Shown here piece by piece: positions 56,110 to 64,000 of a DNA stretch of 64,000 nt. A program made the position numbers and the translations under genes. Below the pieces are notes generated by a model, which had not been told where the DNA came from, did no database searches, and saw only the letters and a program-made list of their open reading frames with translations. The DNA is taken from contig NZ_JAKSYE010000099.1 in the NCBI RefSeq assembly GCF_022829685.1, positions 1 to 64,000 of the forward strand. Reading direction: 5' to 3'. This DNA comes from Methylobacterium sp. E-045 (lineage in GTDB: Bacteria > Pseudomonadota > Alphaproteobacteria > Rhizobiales > Beijerinckiaceae). Numbering within the stretch: the first letter of the stretch is position 1; each line of letters opens with the position of its first letter.

Positions 56110-56308
56110 CCGGGGACGGCCCGGTCCTCGGGCGGCGGAGCGCGGTGTGACGCGTTCGACCGGTCGAGATGTCGAAGCGGCCGGCACCCGTTCAGGCCGG
56201 GCAAGCGGCTCGCCACCCATCTCGGGCCACCGAAAGTGTTTGAACGCCCGGTGTTCGAAAACGGCCTTTCGTTGAGCTCGCGGCCTCGGCGGTCTATGCA
56301 CGGACCCC

Positions 56309-58336
56309 ATGGACCTCCAAACCTCCGCACGCCGATCCGTGGCTCCCCTCGCCTGCAACCTGCGGCCTCTCAGGAATGCGGCGCCGTTCCTGCCCATGAG
56401 CCGCGCCGAGATGGACGCGCTCGGATGGGATTCCTGCGACATCGTCCTGGTGACGGGGGACGCCTATGTCGATCACCCGAGCTTCGGCATGGCCATCATC
56501 GGCCGGCTGCTCGAAGCGCAGGGGTTCCGGGTCGGCATCATCGCGCAGCCCGACTGGCAATCGGCGGAGCCGTTCAAGGCACTGGGCCGGCCGACGCTGT
56601 TCTTCGGCGTCACCGGCGGCAATCTCGATTCGATGGTGAACCGCTACACCGCGGACCGGCGCCTGCGAAGCGACGACGCCTACACGGCGGGCGGGGAAGG
56701 CGGCGCCCGCCCGGATCGCTGTACCATCGTCTACACGCAGCGCTGCCGCGAGGCCTACAAGGACGTGCCGATCATCCTCGGCGGCATCGAGGCGTCGCTC
56801 CGCCGCATCGCCCATTACGATTACTGGTCCGACAAGGTGCGCCGTTCGATCCTGGCGGACGCCAAGGCCGATCTCCTCCTCTACGGCAATGCCGAGCGCG
56901 CCGTGGTCGAGGTGGCGAACCGCCTCGCGGCCGGCGAGGCGCCGCACGAGCTCGACTCGGTCCGGGGCGTCGCCCTGTTCCGCCGCGTGCCCGAGCATTG
57001 CACCGAGCTGCCCGCCGACGATCTCGATTCGGCCGACGAGGCCGCCATGCGCCGCCCGGGCGAGACCGTGATCCGGCTCCCCGCCTACGACGAGGTCAAG
57101 GACGACAAGGAGGCCTATGCCCGTGCAAGCCGTGTGCTGCACCGGGAGGCCAACCCCGGCAACGCCCGCCCCCTCGTCCAGCGCCACGGCGACCGCGACC
57201 TGTGGCTGAACCCGCCGCCGATCCCGCTCTCCAGCGAGGAGATGGATGCGGTCTACGACCTGCCCTACGCCCGCGCGCCGCACCCCTCCTACGGCGACGC
57301 GAAGATCCCGGCCTGGGACATGATCAAGTTCTCGGTGACGATCATGCGCGGCTGCTTCGGCGGCTGCACCTTCTGCTCCATCACCGAGCACGAGGGCCGC
57401 GTCATCCAGAACCGCTCGGAAGGCTCGATCCTGCGCGAGATCGAGCTCATTCGCGACAAGACGCCGGGCTTCACGGGGGTCATCTCGGATGTCGGCGGGC
57501 CGACGGCGAACATGTACCGGATGGCCTGCAAGGACCCGAAGATCGAGGCGGCGTGCCGGCTGCCGTCCTGCGTGTTTCCGGACATCTGCCCGAACCTGAA
57601 CACCTCGCACGACGACCTGATCCGGCTCTATCGCAAGGTCCGCGAGGTGGAGGGCGTCAAGAAGGTGATGGTCGCCTCCGGCGTGCGCTACGACCTCGCG
57701 GTGCGGAGCCCCGAATATGTCGAGGAACTCGTGACCCACCACGTCGGTGGCCGTCTCAAGATCGCGCCCGAGCACACCGAGCGCGGCCCCCTCGACCTGA
57801 TGATGAAGCCGGGAATCGGCACCTACGACCGCTTCAAGGAGATGTTCGACGCCGCCGCCAAGAAGGCCGGCAAGAAATACTACCTGATTCCGTATTTCAT
57901 CGCGGCGCATCCGGGCACGACCGACGAGGACATGATGAACCTCGCCGTCTGGCTCAAGAAGAACGACTATCGCGCCGACCAGGTCCAGACGTTCCTGCCC
58001 TCGCCCATGGCGACGGCCACGACCATGTATCACACCGAGATCAATCCGCTGCAGGGCGTGCGGCGCGGCGGCAGCGAGCCCGTCGACGCCATCAAGGGGA
58101 TGCGGCAGCGCCGGCTGCACAAGGCGTTCCTGCGCTACCACGATCCCGAGAACTGGCCCCTGTTGCGGGAGGCGCTGCGGGCGATGGGCCGCGCGGATCT
58201 CATCGGGCCGAGGCCGGACCAGCTCATTCCGTTCTCGCAGCCGCCGGGAACGGGCTCGGGCAAGGGGCAGCCGCGACCCATGCGCCATCCGGGCGCGCCG
58301 CGCTTCACCACGAAGGGCGTGCCGCTGCGGAAGTGA
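56309..58336 (+). CDS. YgiQ-family radical SAM protein
   Basis: A 675-residue radical SAM protein of the YgiQ family, function unknown. It has an N-terminal B12-binding-like region ([20 protein letters not shown]), the 4Fe-4S motif CFGGCTFC (in [19 protein letters not shown]), [20 protein letters not shown] and the [15 protein letters not shown] block. Length is normal for the family. Start ATG gives [10 protein letters not shown]. Confidence 0.92.
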   Translation: MDLQTSARRSVAPLACNLRPLRNAAPFLPMSRAEMDALGWDSCDIVLVTGDAYVDHPSFGMAIIGRLLEAQGFRVGIIAQPDWQSAEPFKALGRPTLFFGVTGGNLDSMVNRYTADRRLRSDDAYTAGGEGGARPDRCTIVYTQRCREAYKDVPIILGGIEASLRRIAHYDYWSDKVRRSILADAKADLLLYGNAERAVVEVANRLAAGEAPHELDSVRGVALFRRVPEHCTELPADDLDSADEAAMRRPGETVIRLPAYDEVKDDKEAYARASRVLHREANPGNARPLVQRHGDRDLWLNPPPIPLSSEEMDAVYDLPYARAPHPSYGDAKIPAWDMIKFSVTIMRGCFGGCTFCSITEHEGRVIQNRSEGSILREIELIRDKTPGFTGVISDVGGPTANMYRMACKDPKIEAACRLPSCVFPDICPNLNTSHDDLIRLYRKVREVEGVKKVMVASGVRYDLAVRSPEYVEELVTHHVGGRLKIAPEHTERGPLDLMMKPGIGTYDRFKEMFDAAAKKAGKKYYLIPYFIAAHPGTTDEDMMNLAVWLKKNDYRADQVQTFLPSPMATATTMYHTEINPLQGVRRGGSEPVDAIKGMRQRRLHKAFLRYHDPENWPLLREALRAMGRADLIGPRPDQLIPFSQPPGTGSGKGQPRPMRHPGAPRFTTKGVPLRK

Positions 58337-58625
58337 CGGTTTCGCGCGTCGGGCGACCGAATGGTCCAAGGGCCGCTTTCGGGGTTCTACGCCGCGAAAC
58401 GGATTCTTCCCGCGCCTGCCAGGGGACCGGGCGGTCGACGGGGGGCGACAGGTTTCGACCGGGACATCGCCGTTCTGGCGGGAGGCGTCGACACCCGGCC
58501 ATCGCCGCCCCGCCGCTCCTGATCACGGCCATCCCGTCGCGGACCCGCACGGCGTCCAGATCGGAGCCGTCCCGCGAGACTTGGTGTAAGCCCCGTCTCA
58601 ACCTCGCGGAGGGGGGAGGAACGTT

Positions 58626-59531
58626 GTGGGTCTGATCTACGCGCTCGGTGCCTATCTGAGCTGGGGCGTCGTCGTGCCGGTGCATTTCCGGCTGCTCGAT
58701 GCCGTGCCGGCCGGCAGCATCCTGGCTCACCGCATCGTCTGGTCGAGCGTCCTCGTGGTCGGCCTGCTGGCGATCCTGCGCCGGCGGATCCGCAATCCGT
58801 TTCCCCTGAGGCGGCGCCATCTCCTCCTCGTCGTCTCGGCCGGGCTGATCGGCGTCAACTGGCTGCTCTACCTCCGGGCGGTCCAGTCCGGTCACATGCT
58901 CGATGCGAGCCTGGGCTATTTCATCAATCCGCTGATGAGCGTGGCGCTCGGCGCCCTCGTCCTCGGCGAGCGGCTGCGGCCGGTCCAGGCCGTGGCGGTG
59001 GGGCTCGCCGCCGCCGGCGTGGTCCTGGCGGTGGTCCTGGCCGGACACCTACCCTGGCTGTCCTTGAGCCTCGCCGCGAGTTTTTCCCTCTACGGGCTGG
59101 CGCGCAAGGTGGTGGGCGTCGACGCCATGGTGGGCTTTGCCGCCGAGACCTTCCTGCTCCTGCCCGCCGCCGCGTTCTATCTCCTCTTCGCCGCCCCCTC
59201 CGTGGTGAACGGCGATCCCGTCCGCCTCGGCCTCCTGCTCCTCACCGGCGCCACCACCGCCCTGCCGCTGATCTGGTTCGCCGCCGCCGCACAGCACCTC
59301 ACCCTCTCCACCCTCGGGCTGATGCAATACCTCGCCCCCTCCTGCCTCCTGGGGCTCAGCGTCCTCGTCTACGGCGAGCGGCTGGAGCCGCATCGACTGG
59401 TCCTGTTCGTCCTGATCTGGCTGGCGCTGGCGCTCTATGCCGCCGATTCCTTCCGCGCGGCACGGAGGGCCAAGGCGCCGCCGGAACCCGTCACCGCTGG
59501 CCCCGAACGCCGCGGCATGCGATCGTTCTGA
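58626..59531 (+). CDS. rarD: RarD-type EamA-family transporter
   Basis: A 301-residue inner-membrane exporter-like protein with ten hydrophobic segments of the drug/metabolite transporter superfamily. [40 protein letters not shown] and [20 protein letters not shown] mark the RarD group (named for chloramphenicol sensitivity). The GTG start follows a GGGGGAGGA site. The gene after it begins 20 bases past its stop. Confidence 0.9.
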   Translation: MGLIYALGAYLSWGVVVPVHFRLLDAVPAGSILAHRIVWSSVLVVGLLAILRRRIRNPFPLRRRHLLLVVSAGLIGVNWLLYLRAVQSGHMLDASLGYFINPLMSVALGALVLGERLRPVQAVAVGLAAAGVVLAVVLAGHLPWLSLSLAASFSLYGLARKVVGVDAMVGFAAETFLLLPAAAFYLLFAAPSVVNGDPVRLGLLLLTGATTALPLIWFAAAAQHLTLSTLGLMQYLAPSCLLGLSVLVYGERLEPHRLVLFVLIWLALALYAADSFRAARRAKAPPEPVTAGPERRGMRSF

Positions 59532-59551
59532 GGGAGATTCGGAGGGTCTGG

Positions 59552-60544
59552 ATGCGCAACCGTATCACCGACATCGCCGGCATCAGGGTCGGCCACGCCC
59601 ATGACGCGCGCGTGGCGAGCGGTACCACCGCGATCCTGTTCGACGCAGCCGTGGTGGCGGGCGTGGATGTGCGCGGCGGCGGGCCGGGCACCCGCGAGAC
59701 CGACCTCCTCGACCCCGAGCGCACGGTGGAGCGCATCGACGGCCTGGTCCTGTCCGGCGGCTCGACCTTCGGCCTCGACGCGGGGGCGGGCGTCGTCGCC
59801 CGGCTCGCCGAGTCGGGGAGGGGATTTTCCATCGGCGACGTCCGCGTCCCCATCGTCCCCGGCGCGATCCTGTTCGATCTCCTCAACGGCGGCGACAAGA
59901 ACTGGGGCCGCTTCTCGCCCTATCGCGACCTCGGCTATGCGGCTGCTGCCGCGGCGTCCGAGGATTTCGGCCTCGGCACCGTGGGGGCGGGCTACGGCGC
60001 CCGCACGGCCAATCTCAAGGGCGGTCTCGGCTCGGCTTCGTCCCTCGTGGACGGCACGCCCGTACGGGTCGGCGCGCTCGTGGCCGTCAACGCCTTCGGG
60101 CGGGTCACGGTGGGGGAGGGGCGGCGCTTCTGGGCGGCGCCGTTCGAGCGGGAGGGGGAGTTCGGCGGCCTCGGCTTCCCCGATCCGATGCCGGCGGACG
60201 CCTTCACCTGGCCGCGCGAGGCCCCGCCCGGCACCAGCACCACCCTGGCCCTCGTCGCCACCGACGCGATCCTCACCAAGGCTCAGTGCCGCCGCCTCGC
60301 GGTGATGGCGCAGGACGGGTTGGCGCGGGCGATCCACCCGGTCCACACGCCCCTCGACGGCGACGTGGTCTTCGCGGTCTCCACCGGGGCCGTGCCGCTT
60401 GGCGATCCCGTCACCGACCTCGCCCGTATCGGCGCGGCGGCGGCCGACACCCTCGCCCGCGCGGTCGCCATCGGCATCCACGCGGCGACCGGCCTGCCGG
60501 GGCTGGCGATGCCTCCCGCCTGGCGGGATCTGTGGGGCGGGTAG
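59552..60544 (+). CDS. P1-family (DmpA/BapA-like) aminopeptidase
   Basis: A 330-residue self-processing Ntn-hydrolase of peptidase family P1. Motifs: NRITDIAGIRVGHAHD, RGGGPGTRETDLLDP, VLSGGSTFGLDAG, VGAGYGARTANLKGGLGSAS, and the processing region PPGTSTTLALVATDA, where a Thr or Ser would be the nucleophile. Relatives hydrolyse N-terminal D- or beta-amino acid peptides. GGGAGATTCGGAGG precedes the ATG. Confidence 0.88.
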   Translation: MRNRITDIAGIRVGHAHDARVASGTTAILFDAAVVAGVDVRGGGPGTRETDLLDPERTVERIDGLVLSGGSTFGLDAGAGVVARLAESGRGFSIGDVRVPIVPGAILFDLLNGGDKNWGRFSPYRDLGYAAAAAASEDFGLGTVGAGYGARTANLKGGLGSASSLVDGTPVRVGALVAVNAFGRVTVGEGRRFWAAPFEREGEFGGLGFPDPMPADAFTWPREAPPGTSTTLALVATDAILTKAQCRRLAVMAQDGLARAIHPVHTPLDGDVVFAVSTGAVPLGDPVTDLARIGAAAADTLARAVAIGIHAATGLPGLAMPPAWRDLWGG

Positions 60545-60771
60545 AGGCCAAAACGGTTTCCCGGCGCCCCATTCCCCGGACGCCCGGAGCGAGGCGGAGG
60601 GTGATCAGGAACCCAACTCAAGTAGCGCTGCGTGAGCGGCTCATGCCACTCACCCGAAGAGTTTTGCGCGAAGTGTTTTGACCGCTTCGCGACGTCTCCC
60701 GATGAGATCCGGATCGGGTTCCGCTCACGCCCGACCCGCCCGGGGAAGGGATGGGTGAGGGGCCGGGTGGC

Positions 60772-61047
60772 TCACTCCCCCTTGGCGTCCTCGACCAGCT
60801 GCGCCAGCCCCGCATCGACCTCGGCGCCGAGGAGGGCCCGCTCCGCCTCGCTGAGGTCGCGCGCCCAGGTCGGGCCGGCGAACCCGGCGGCGCATTTGGC
60901 CCGCTCGGCGGCGATATAGGCTTCCGTTTCCTCCGGCTGCCGGCGCATCGCCTCGGCGAAGCCGAACCAGGCCGCGCGCTCCACCACCGCGAGGCGGGCG
61001 CGCAGGCGGATCATCACCGCCCGGTCCGGGCTGACATCGTCGCTCAT
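60772..61047 (-). CDS. Hypothetical alpha-helical protein
   Basis: A 91-residue soluble, alanine/glutamate-rich helical protein (MSDDVSPDRAVMIRLRARLA, EAYIAAERAKCAAGFAGPTW). No signal or known motif. It is followed on the same strand (upstream) by the small exported gene at 61085-61291, 37 bases away, so they may be co-transcribed. Coding status rests on composition and a clean start. Confidence 0.5.
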   Translation of the reverse strand: MSDDVSPDRAVMIRLRARLAVVERAAWFGFAEAMRRQPEETEAYIAAERAKCAAGFAGPTWARDLSEAERALLGAEVDAGLAQLVEDAKGE

Positions 61048-61084
61048 GGGAGATTCGTTCCTGGCTGATTCGCTTCCGGCCGGG

Positions 61085-61291
61085 TCAGCGCCGCGGCTCG
61101 CAGCGGGTCTTCACGTAGGTGCCCGTATCGTCGCCATGGCCGGCATTGGCCGCCAGGACCGGCCCCTGCATCATGCACTCCTGAAGCGTGTGGGCCGGCC
61201 CCGTGATCACGTCGAGGGCCGTCTCGCGGGAGCAGTCGGGGGCCTGGACCGTCGAGGCGCAGACCAGGGCAACGATGAGGACTGAGTTCAT
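61085..61291 (-). CDS. Small exported hypothetical protein
   Basis: A 68-residue protein with a signal peptide (MNSVLIVALVCASTVQA) and a mature part with three cysteines (PDCSRETALDV, LQECMMQG, KTRCEPRR). It is probably periplasmic. No family recognised. It is divergent from the HerA-like ATPase gene. Confidence 0.55.
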   Translation of the reverse strand: MNSVLIVALVCASTVQAPDCSRETALDVITGPAHTLQECMMQGPVLAANAGHGDDTGTYVKTRCEPRR

Positions 61292-61397
61292 GAGACCGGA
61301 ACCTAGACGCGCGGGGCAGGGCGGCAAGGGTGGCCTGCAGGAAAATGCAGCGCTCCACGCTCGACGGTGCGGCTCCGGACACGTGCCGAAGCCTTGA

Positions 61398-61473
61398 GGA
61401 ATGCCATGGCATAAGACTTTTATCCTAAGATAAATAGCCCAGGTAAACTAGCCTAGGCATTCCGGCTTATGCC
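61398..61473. promoter_or_regulatory. AT-rich structured region with interleaved inverted repeats
   Basis: GGAATGCC (61398-61405) pairs with GGCATTCC (61456-61463), and GGCATAAG (61408-61415) with CTTATGCC (61466-61473). Each pair is 58 bases apart, so the two stems cross rather than nest. Between them lie TTATC/GATAA and an AT-rich tract unlike the surrounding DNA. It sits between divergent genes and may be an operator region or structured leader. Confidence 0.45.
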
Positions 61474-61591
61474 CGGGAGGCTCGTGCCTGTGGACGTATC
61501 GCCTCACGCTCCGCACCATGGGCCCATCCGTGCTCCCATCCGTGCTAAGGTCGGACCGGTCGCGGGCGGGATGCGGGACAGCGGAGCGGGA

Positions 61592-63130
61592 ATGACGGTG
61601 GGGATCGAGATGGGTCTGAGCATGGGGTCGGGCGAAGAGCCCGCCCGGCTCGATCTCGAGGAGCTGCTGGCCACCCGGCTCCTGGTCCAGGGCAATTCCG
61701 GCTCCGGCAAGTCGCATCTCCTACGCCGCCTCCTCGAACAGAGCGCGGGCTCGGTCCAGCAGGTGATCATCGACCCGGAGGGCGATTTCGTCACCCTCGC
61801 CGAGGCCTATGGCCATGTGGTCGTGGACGGCGCTCACGGGGAGGGCGACCTCCAGGCCATCGCGGCCCGGGTGCGCGCCCACCGGGTCTCCGTGGTCCTC
61901 ACCCTGGAGAGCCTCGACATGGAGGCGCAGATGCGCGCCGCCGCCGCCTTCCTCGGTGGCCTGTTCGAGGCCGAGCGCAGCCATTGGCATCCCGTCCTCG
62001 TGGTCGTCGACGAGGCGCAGATCTTTGCCCCCGCCGCCGCCGGCGACGTCTCCGACGAGGCGCGCAAGGCCTCCCTCGGGGCCATGACCAACCTGATGTG
62101 CCGCGGCCGCAAACGTGGGCTCGCCGGCATCATCGCCACGCAGCGCCTCGCCAAGCTCGCCAAGAACGTGGCGGCCGAGGCCACGAATTTCCTCATGGGC
62201 CGCACCTTCCTCGACATCGACATGGCGCGGGCCGCCGACCTCCTCGGCCTCGACCGCCGGGGCGCCGAGCGGTTCCGCGATCTCGCCCGCGGCGAGTTCG
62301 TGGCCCTCGGCCCCGCATTGAGCCGCCGGCCGCTGGCCCTGCGCATCGGTCCGGTCTCCACCTCGGCGCGCTCGGGTTCGCCCAAGCTCGTACCGCTTCC
62401 CGCCCCCGCCGACGCGGATCTGCGCGCCCTCATCCTCACCCGTTCGCCCGAGGATGGGCCGGCCTCCTGGGCCCCGGCACCGCGCACCCCGCCGACGCCC
62501 CGTGCGAGCCCCGCCGACCTCCTGCGCGAGCTCAGCGCCTACCGGCCGGAGCCCGTCGAGGCCCCCGCCCCCTTGAGCGAGGAGGACCTGCGGGCCGGTC
62601 TCGACGAGGTGCTGCGCGGCATCGCCGCCGATCCCGATGCGGGACGTCAACCCGTGGCCGTGATCTACCAGGACTTTCTCGTCCGCTGCCGCATGCGCGG
62701 GCTCGACGGCGAATCCCTCACCCTCGCCGCCTTCCGCCGCCGCCTCGGCGTGGCGCGGGCCGGGTTCGACGGGCAGGCCTCCCCGGCCGACGGGGACGGG
62801 CGCTGGGACGAGGCGCAGGCCGCCGCCGCCAGCCTGCCCGACGAGGTCCAGGGCCTTTTCCTGCTGCTCGCCCGCGCGGCCCTGGCCGGAGAGCCCTGCC
62901 CCGGCGACGAGGCCCTGGCGCGGGCCATCGGCAGCCGCTCCCCTGGCCGAGCGCGGCGGCTCCTCGCCTATGTGGAGACGCGGGGCACCATCGTCTGCCG
63001 CACGGATTTTCGCGGGCTGCGCGTCATCGCCCTGCCCGTCCTCGGCTGCGAGACCGGGCCGGGCGACCCCAAGGCGCTCCTGCCGGGAAGCGCCGAGCCG
63101 GAGATGCCGGGTCTGTTCGCGGCCGAATAG
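61592..63130 (+). CDS. HerA/DUF87-type ATPase
   Basis: A 512-residue P-loop ATPase of the HerA/FtsK-like superfamily. Walker A GNSGSGKSHLLRRLL (34-48), Walker B VLVVVDEAQIFAP, and the sensor stretch GLAGIIATQRLAKLAKNVAA are clear. The C-terminal third is unlike known partners and may hold helical and winged-helix elements. A GGAG site five bases before the ATG at 61592 is the best start; an in-frame ATG lies at 61571. No NurA, SIR2 or other nuclease gene is adjacent, so a defence role is not supported. Confidence 0.82.
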   Translation: MTVGIEMGLSMGSGEEPARLDLEELLATRLLVQGNSGSGKSHLLRRLLEQSAGSVQQVIIDPEGDFVTLAEAYGHVVVDGAHGEGDLQAIAARVRAHRVSVVLTLESLDMEAQMRAAAAFLGGLFEAERSHWHPVLVVVDEAQIFAPAAAGDVSDEARKASLGAMTNLMCRGRKRGLAGIIATQRLAKLAKNVAAEATNFLMGRTFLDIDMARAADLLGLDRRGAERFRDLARGEFVALGPALSRRPLALRIGPVSTSARSGSPKLVPLPAPADADLRALILTRSPEDGPASWAPAPRTPPTPRASPADLLRELSAYRPEPVEAPAPLSEEDLRAGLDEVLRGIAADPDAGRQPVAVIYQDFLVRCRMRGLDGESLTLAAFRRRLGVARAGFDGQASPADGDGRWDEAQAAAASLPDEVQGLFLLLARAALAGEPCPGDEALARAIGSRSPGRARRLLAYVETRGTIVCRTDFRGLRVIALPVLGCETGPGDPKALLPGSAEPEMPGLFAAE

Positions 63131-63164
63131 GCCGCGCCCCTCGCAGCCAAGGGGCGGGCCGTCG

Positions 63165-64000
63165 TCACACCCGCACGCGTCCGGCCTCGGAGGCCCGCTC
63201 GATCCTCGTCATGCCGAGGAGGTGATAGATCAGGATGGCCCCGAAAGTGGCGGTGCCGATGCCGCCGAAGGCGAAGGAGCCGATTTTCAGGGTGAGGTCG
63301 CCCGCGCCCAGCACCACGGCGACGCCCACGGTGAGGAGGTTGCGGGCATTGGCGAAGTCCACCCGGTTCTCCACCCAGATCCGCCCGGCGGTGGCCGCGA
63401 TCAGCCCGAACACCACCACCGAGAGGCCGCCGATCACCGGCACCGGCAGGGTCAGGATCAGCGCCCCGAATTTCGGGCACAGGCCGAACAGGATCGCGGT
63501 GAAGCCGGCGACCACGAAGACCAGGGTCGAGTAGATCCGGGTCATGGCCATGACGCCCATATTCTCCGCATAGGTCGTCACCCCGGTGCCGCCGAGCCCG
63601 CCGGACAGCATGGTGGCGAAGCCGTCGCCGAGGAAGGCGCGGGCGATGTAGGGGTCGAGATTGCGGCTCGTCATCGCGCCGATGGCTTTGATATGGCCGA
63701 GATTCTCGGCGATCAGCACCACGAAGACCGGGGCGATGAGGGCGATCGCCTTGGGGTCGAAGACCGGCGCCACGAAGCCCGGCACGCCGATCCAGGGGGC
63801 GGCCAGGACGGCGGAGAAATCGATGGGTTTGGCGAGACCGAACCCGTTGGCGAGGAGGAGATAGAGCAGGTAGGCGAGGGCCGCTCCGATCAGGATCGGC
63901 AGGCGTCGGGCGAGGCCGGGCGCGTAGATGGTGATGACGCTGACGATGACCACCGTCAGGAGGCCGAACCAGGTGTCGAAGGCGGAGGCCGAGATGATCC
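63165..64000 (-). CDS. Uracil/xanthine permease (NCS2 family), partial
   Basis: C-terminal part (about 278 codons) of a nucleobase:cation symporter; the start lies beyond the right edge. APVFVVLIAENLGHIKAIGA, the family motif GLGGTGVTTYAENMGVMAMT, and LPVPVIGGLSVVVFGLIAAT identify the UraA/PyrP branch. It imports uracil or a related base with protons across the inner membrane. It is convergent with the HerA-like gene. Confidence 0.93.
   Translation of the reverse strand, partial: IISASAFDTWFGLLTVVIVSVITIYAPGLARRLPILIGAALAYLLYLLLANGFGLAKPIDFSAVLAAPWIGVPGFVAPVFDPKAIALIAPVFVVLIAENLGHIKAIGAMTSRNLDPYIARAFLGDGFATMLSGGLGGTGVTTYAENMGVMAMTRIYSTLVFVVAGFTAILFGLCPKFGALILTLPVPVIGGLSVVVFGLIAATAGRIWVENRVDFANARNLLTVGVAVVLGAGDLTLKIGSFAFGGIGTATFGAILIYHLLGMTRIERASEAGRVRV

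Noticed and set aside
61592-63130. HerA-like ATPase as part of an antiphage system
   Set aside because: Known HerA-based systems need a partner nuclease or SIR2-type effector beside it. The neighbours are a small exported protein and a nucleobase permease.

Overview
The window reads as chromosomal DNA of a GC-rich alphaproteobacterium of the Methylobacterium/Methylorubrum type (Rhizobiales). The pointers are an MSSGITL-type flagellin with FlbT, an aapJQMP amino-acid transporter, IalB and SdhE proteins, a periplasmic glucan pair opgG-opgH, and many GC-rich intergenic palindromes. The genus is inferred from protein character only, since no rRNA or marker search was possible. I see no rRNA, tRNA or CRISPR array.

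Layout. 1-3.3 kb: a large flagellin (minus strand), divergent from flbT. 3.4-7.2 kb: opgG-opgH. 7.4-11.8 kb: a zinc-ribbon membrane protein, glmU, a decayed toxin-antitoxin pair and glmS. 12-16.1 kb: an exonuclease/phosphatase-family protein, a three-gene cobalt nitrile hydratase operon and a DUF502 protein. 16.1-16.9 kb: two small orphan genes with lower-GC surroundings. 17.2-23.5 kb: recG, sdhE, mfd. 23.6-28.5 kb: a degenerate receiver protein, a degenerate adenylate-forming protein, ialB, hspQ and a Chloroflexus-type malyl-CoA lyase. 28.9-36.2 kb: patatin lipase, UbiH-family monooxygenase, GntP-type permease, hydrolase, quinone reductase and nicotinamidase. 36.3-42.0 kb: rimO, pabB-pabA-pabC and mazG. 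42.3-44.3 kb: iterons, a plasmid-type repA and a HARE-HTH gene. 44.3-49.8 kb: a DJ-1/GlxA divergent pair and a polyprenyl-sugar/lipid A decoration operon. 49.8-55.6 kb: metC and aapJQMP. 55.7-64 kb: a membrane-anchored hypothetical protein, a YgiQ radical SAM protein, rarD, a P1 peptidase, small genes, a HerA-like ATPase and a partial nucleobase permease.

Most genes are housekeeping. The most unusual locus is 42.1-44.3 kb: six 16-bp iterons whose starts lie 22, 22, 33, 22 and 67 bp apart (about whole helical turns) directly precede a plasmid-type RepA gene. This is a plasmid-style origin sitting between the housekeeping gene mazG and metabolic genes, with no visible partition or transfer genes. 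Next to it is a HARE-HTH gene whose upstream region carries two identical 10-bp palindromes. The second notable point is the flagellin: its reading frame stops just before the C-terminal D0 helix, and recognisable D0 sequence continues in the same frame after the stop.

Decay and mobile-type sequence recurs: a truncated and frameshifted toxin-antitoxin pair between glmU and glmS, a frameshifted small gene after the nitrile hydratase operon, a 118-bp composite palindromic element after flbT, a 111-bp inverted-repeat element reaching into the aapJ start, and dispersed CTCTCCCC-type palindromes. All assignments come from reading the sequence. No database search was run.
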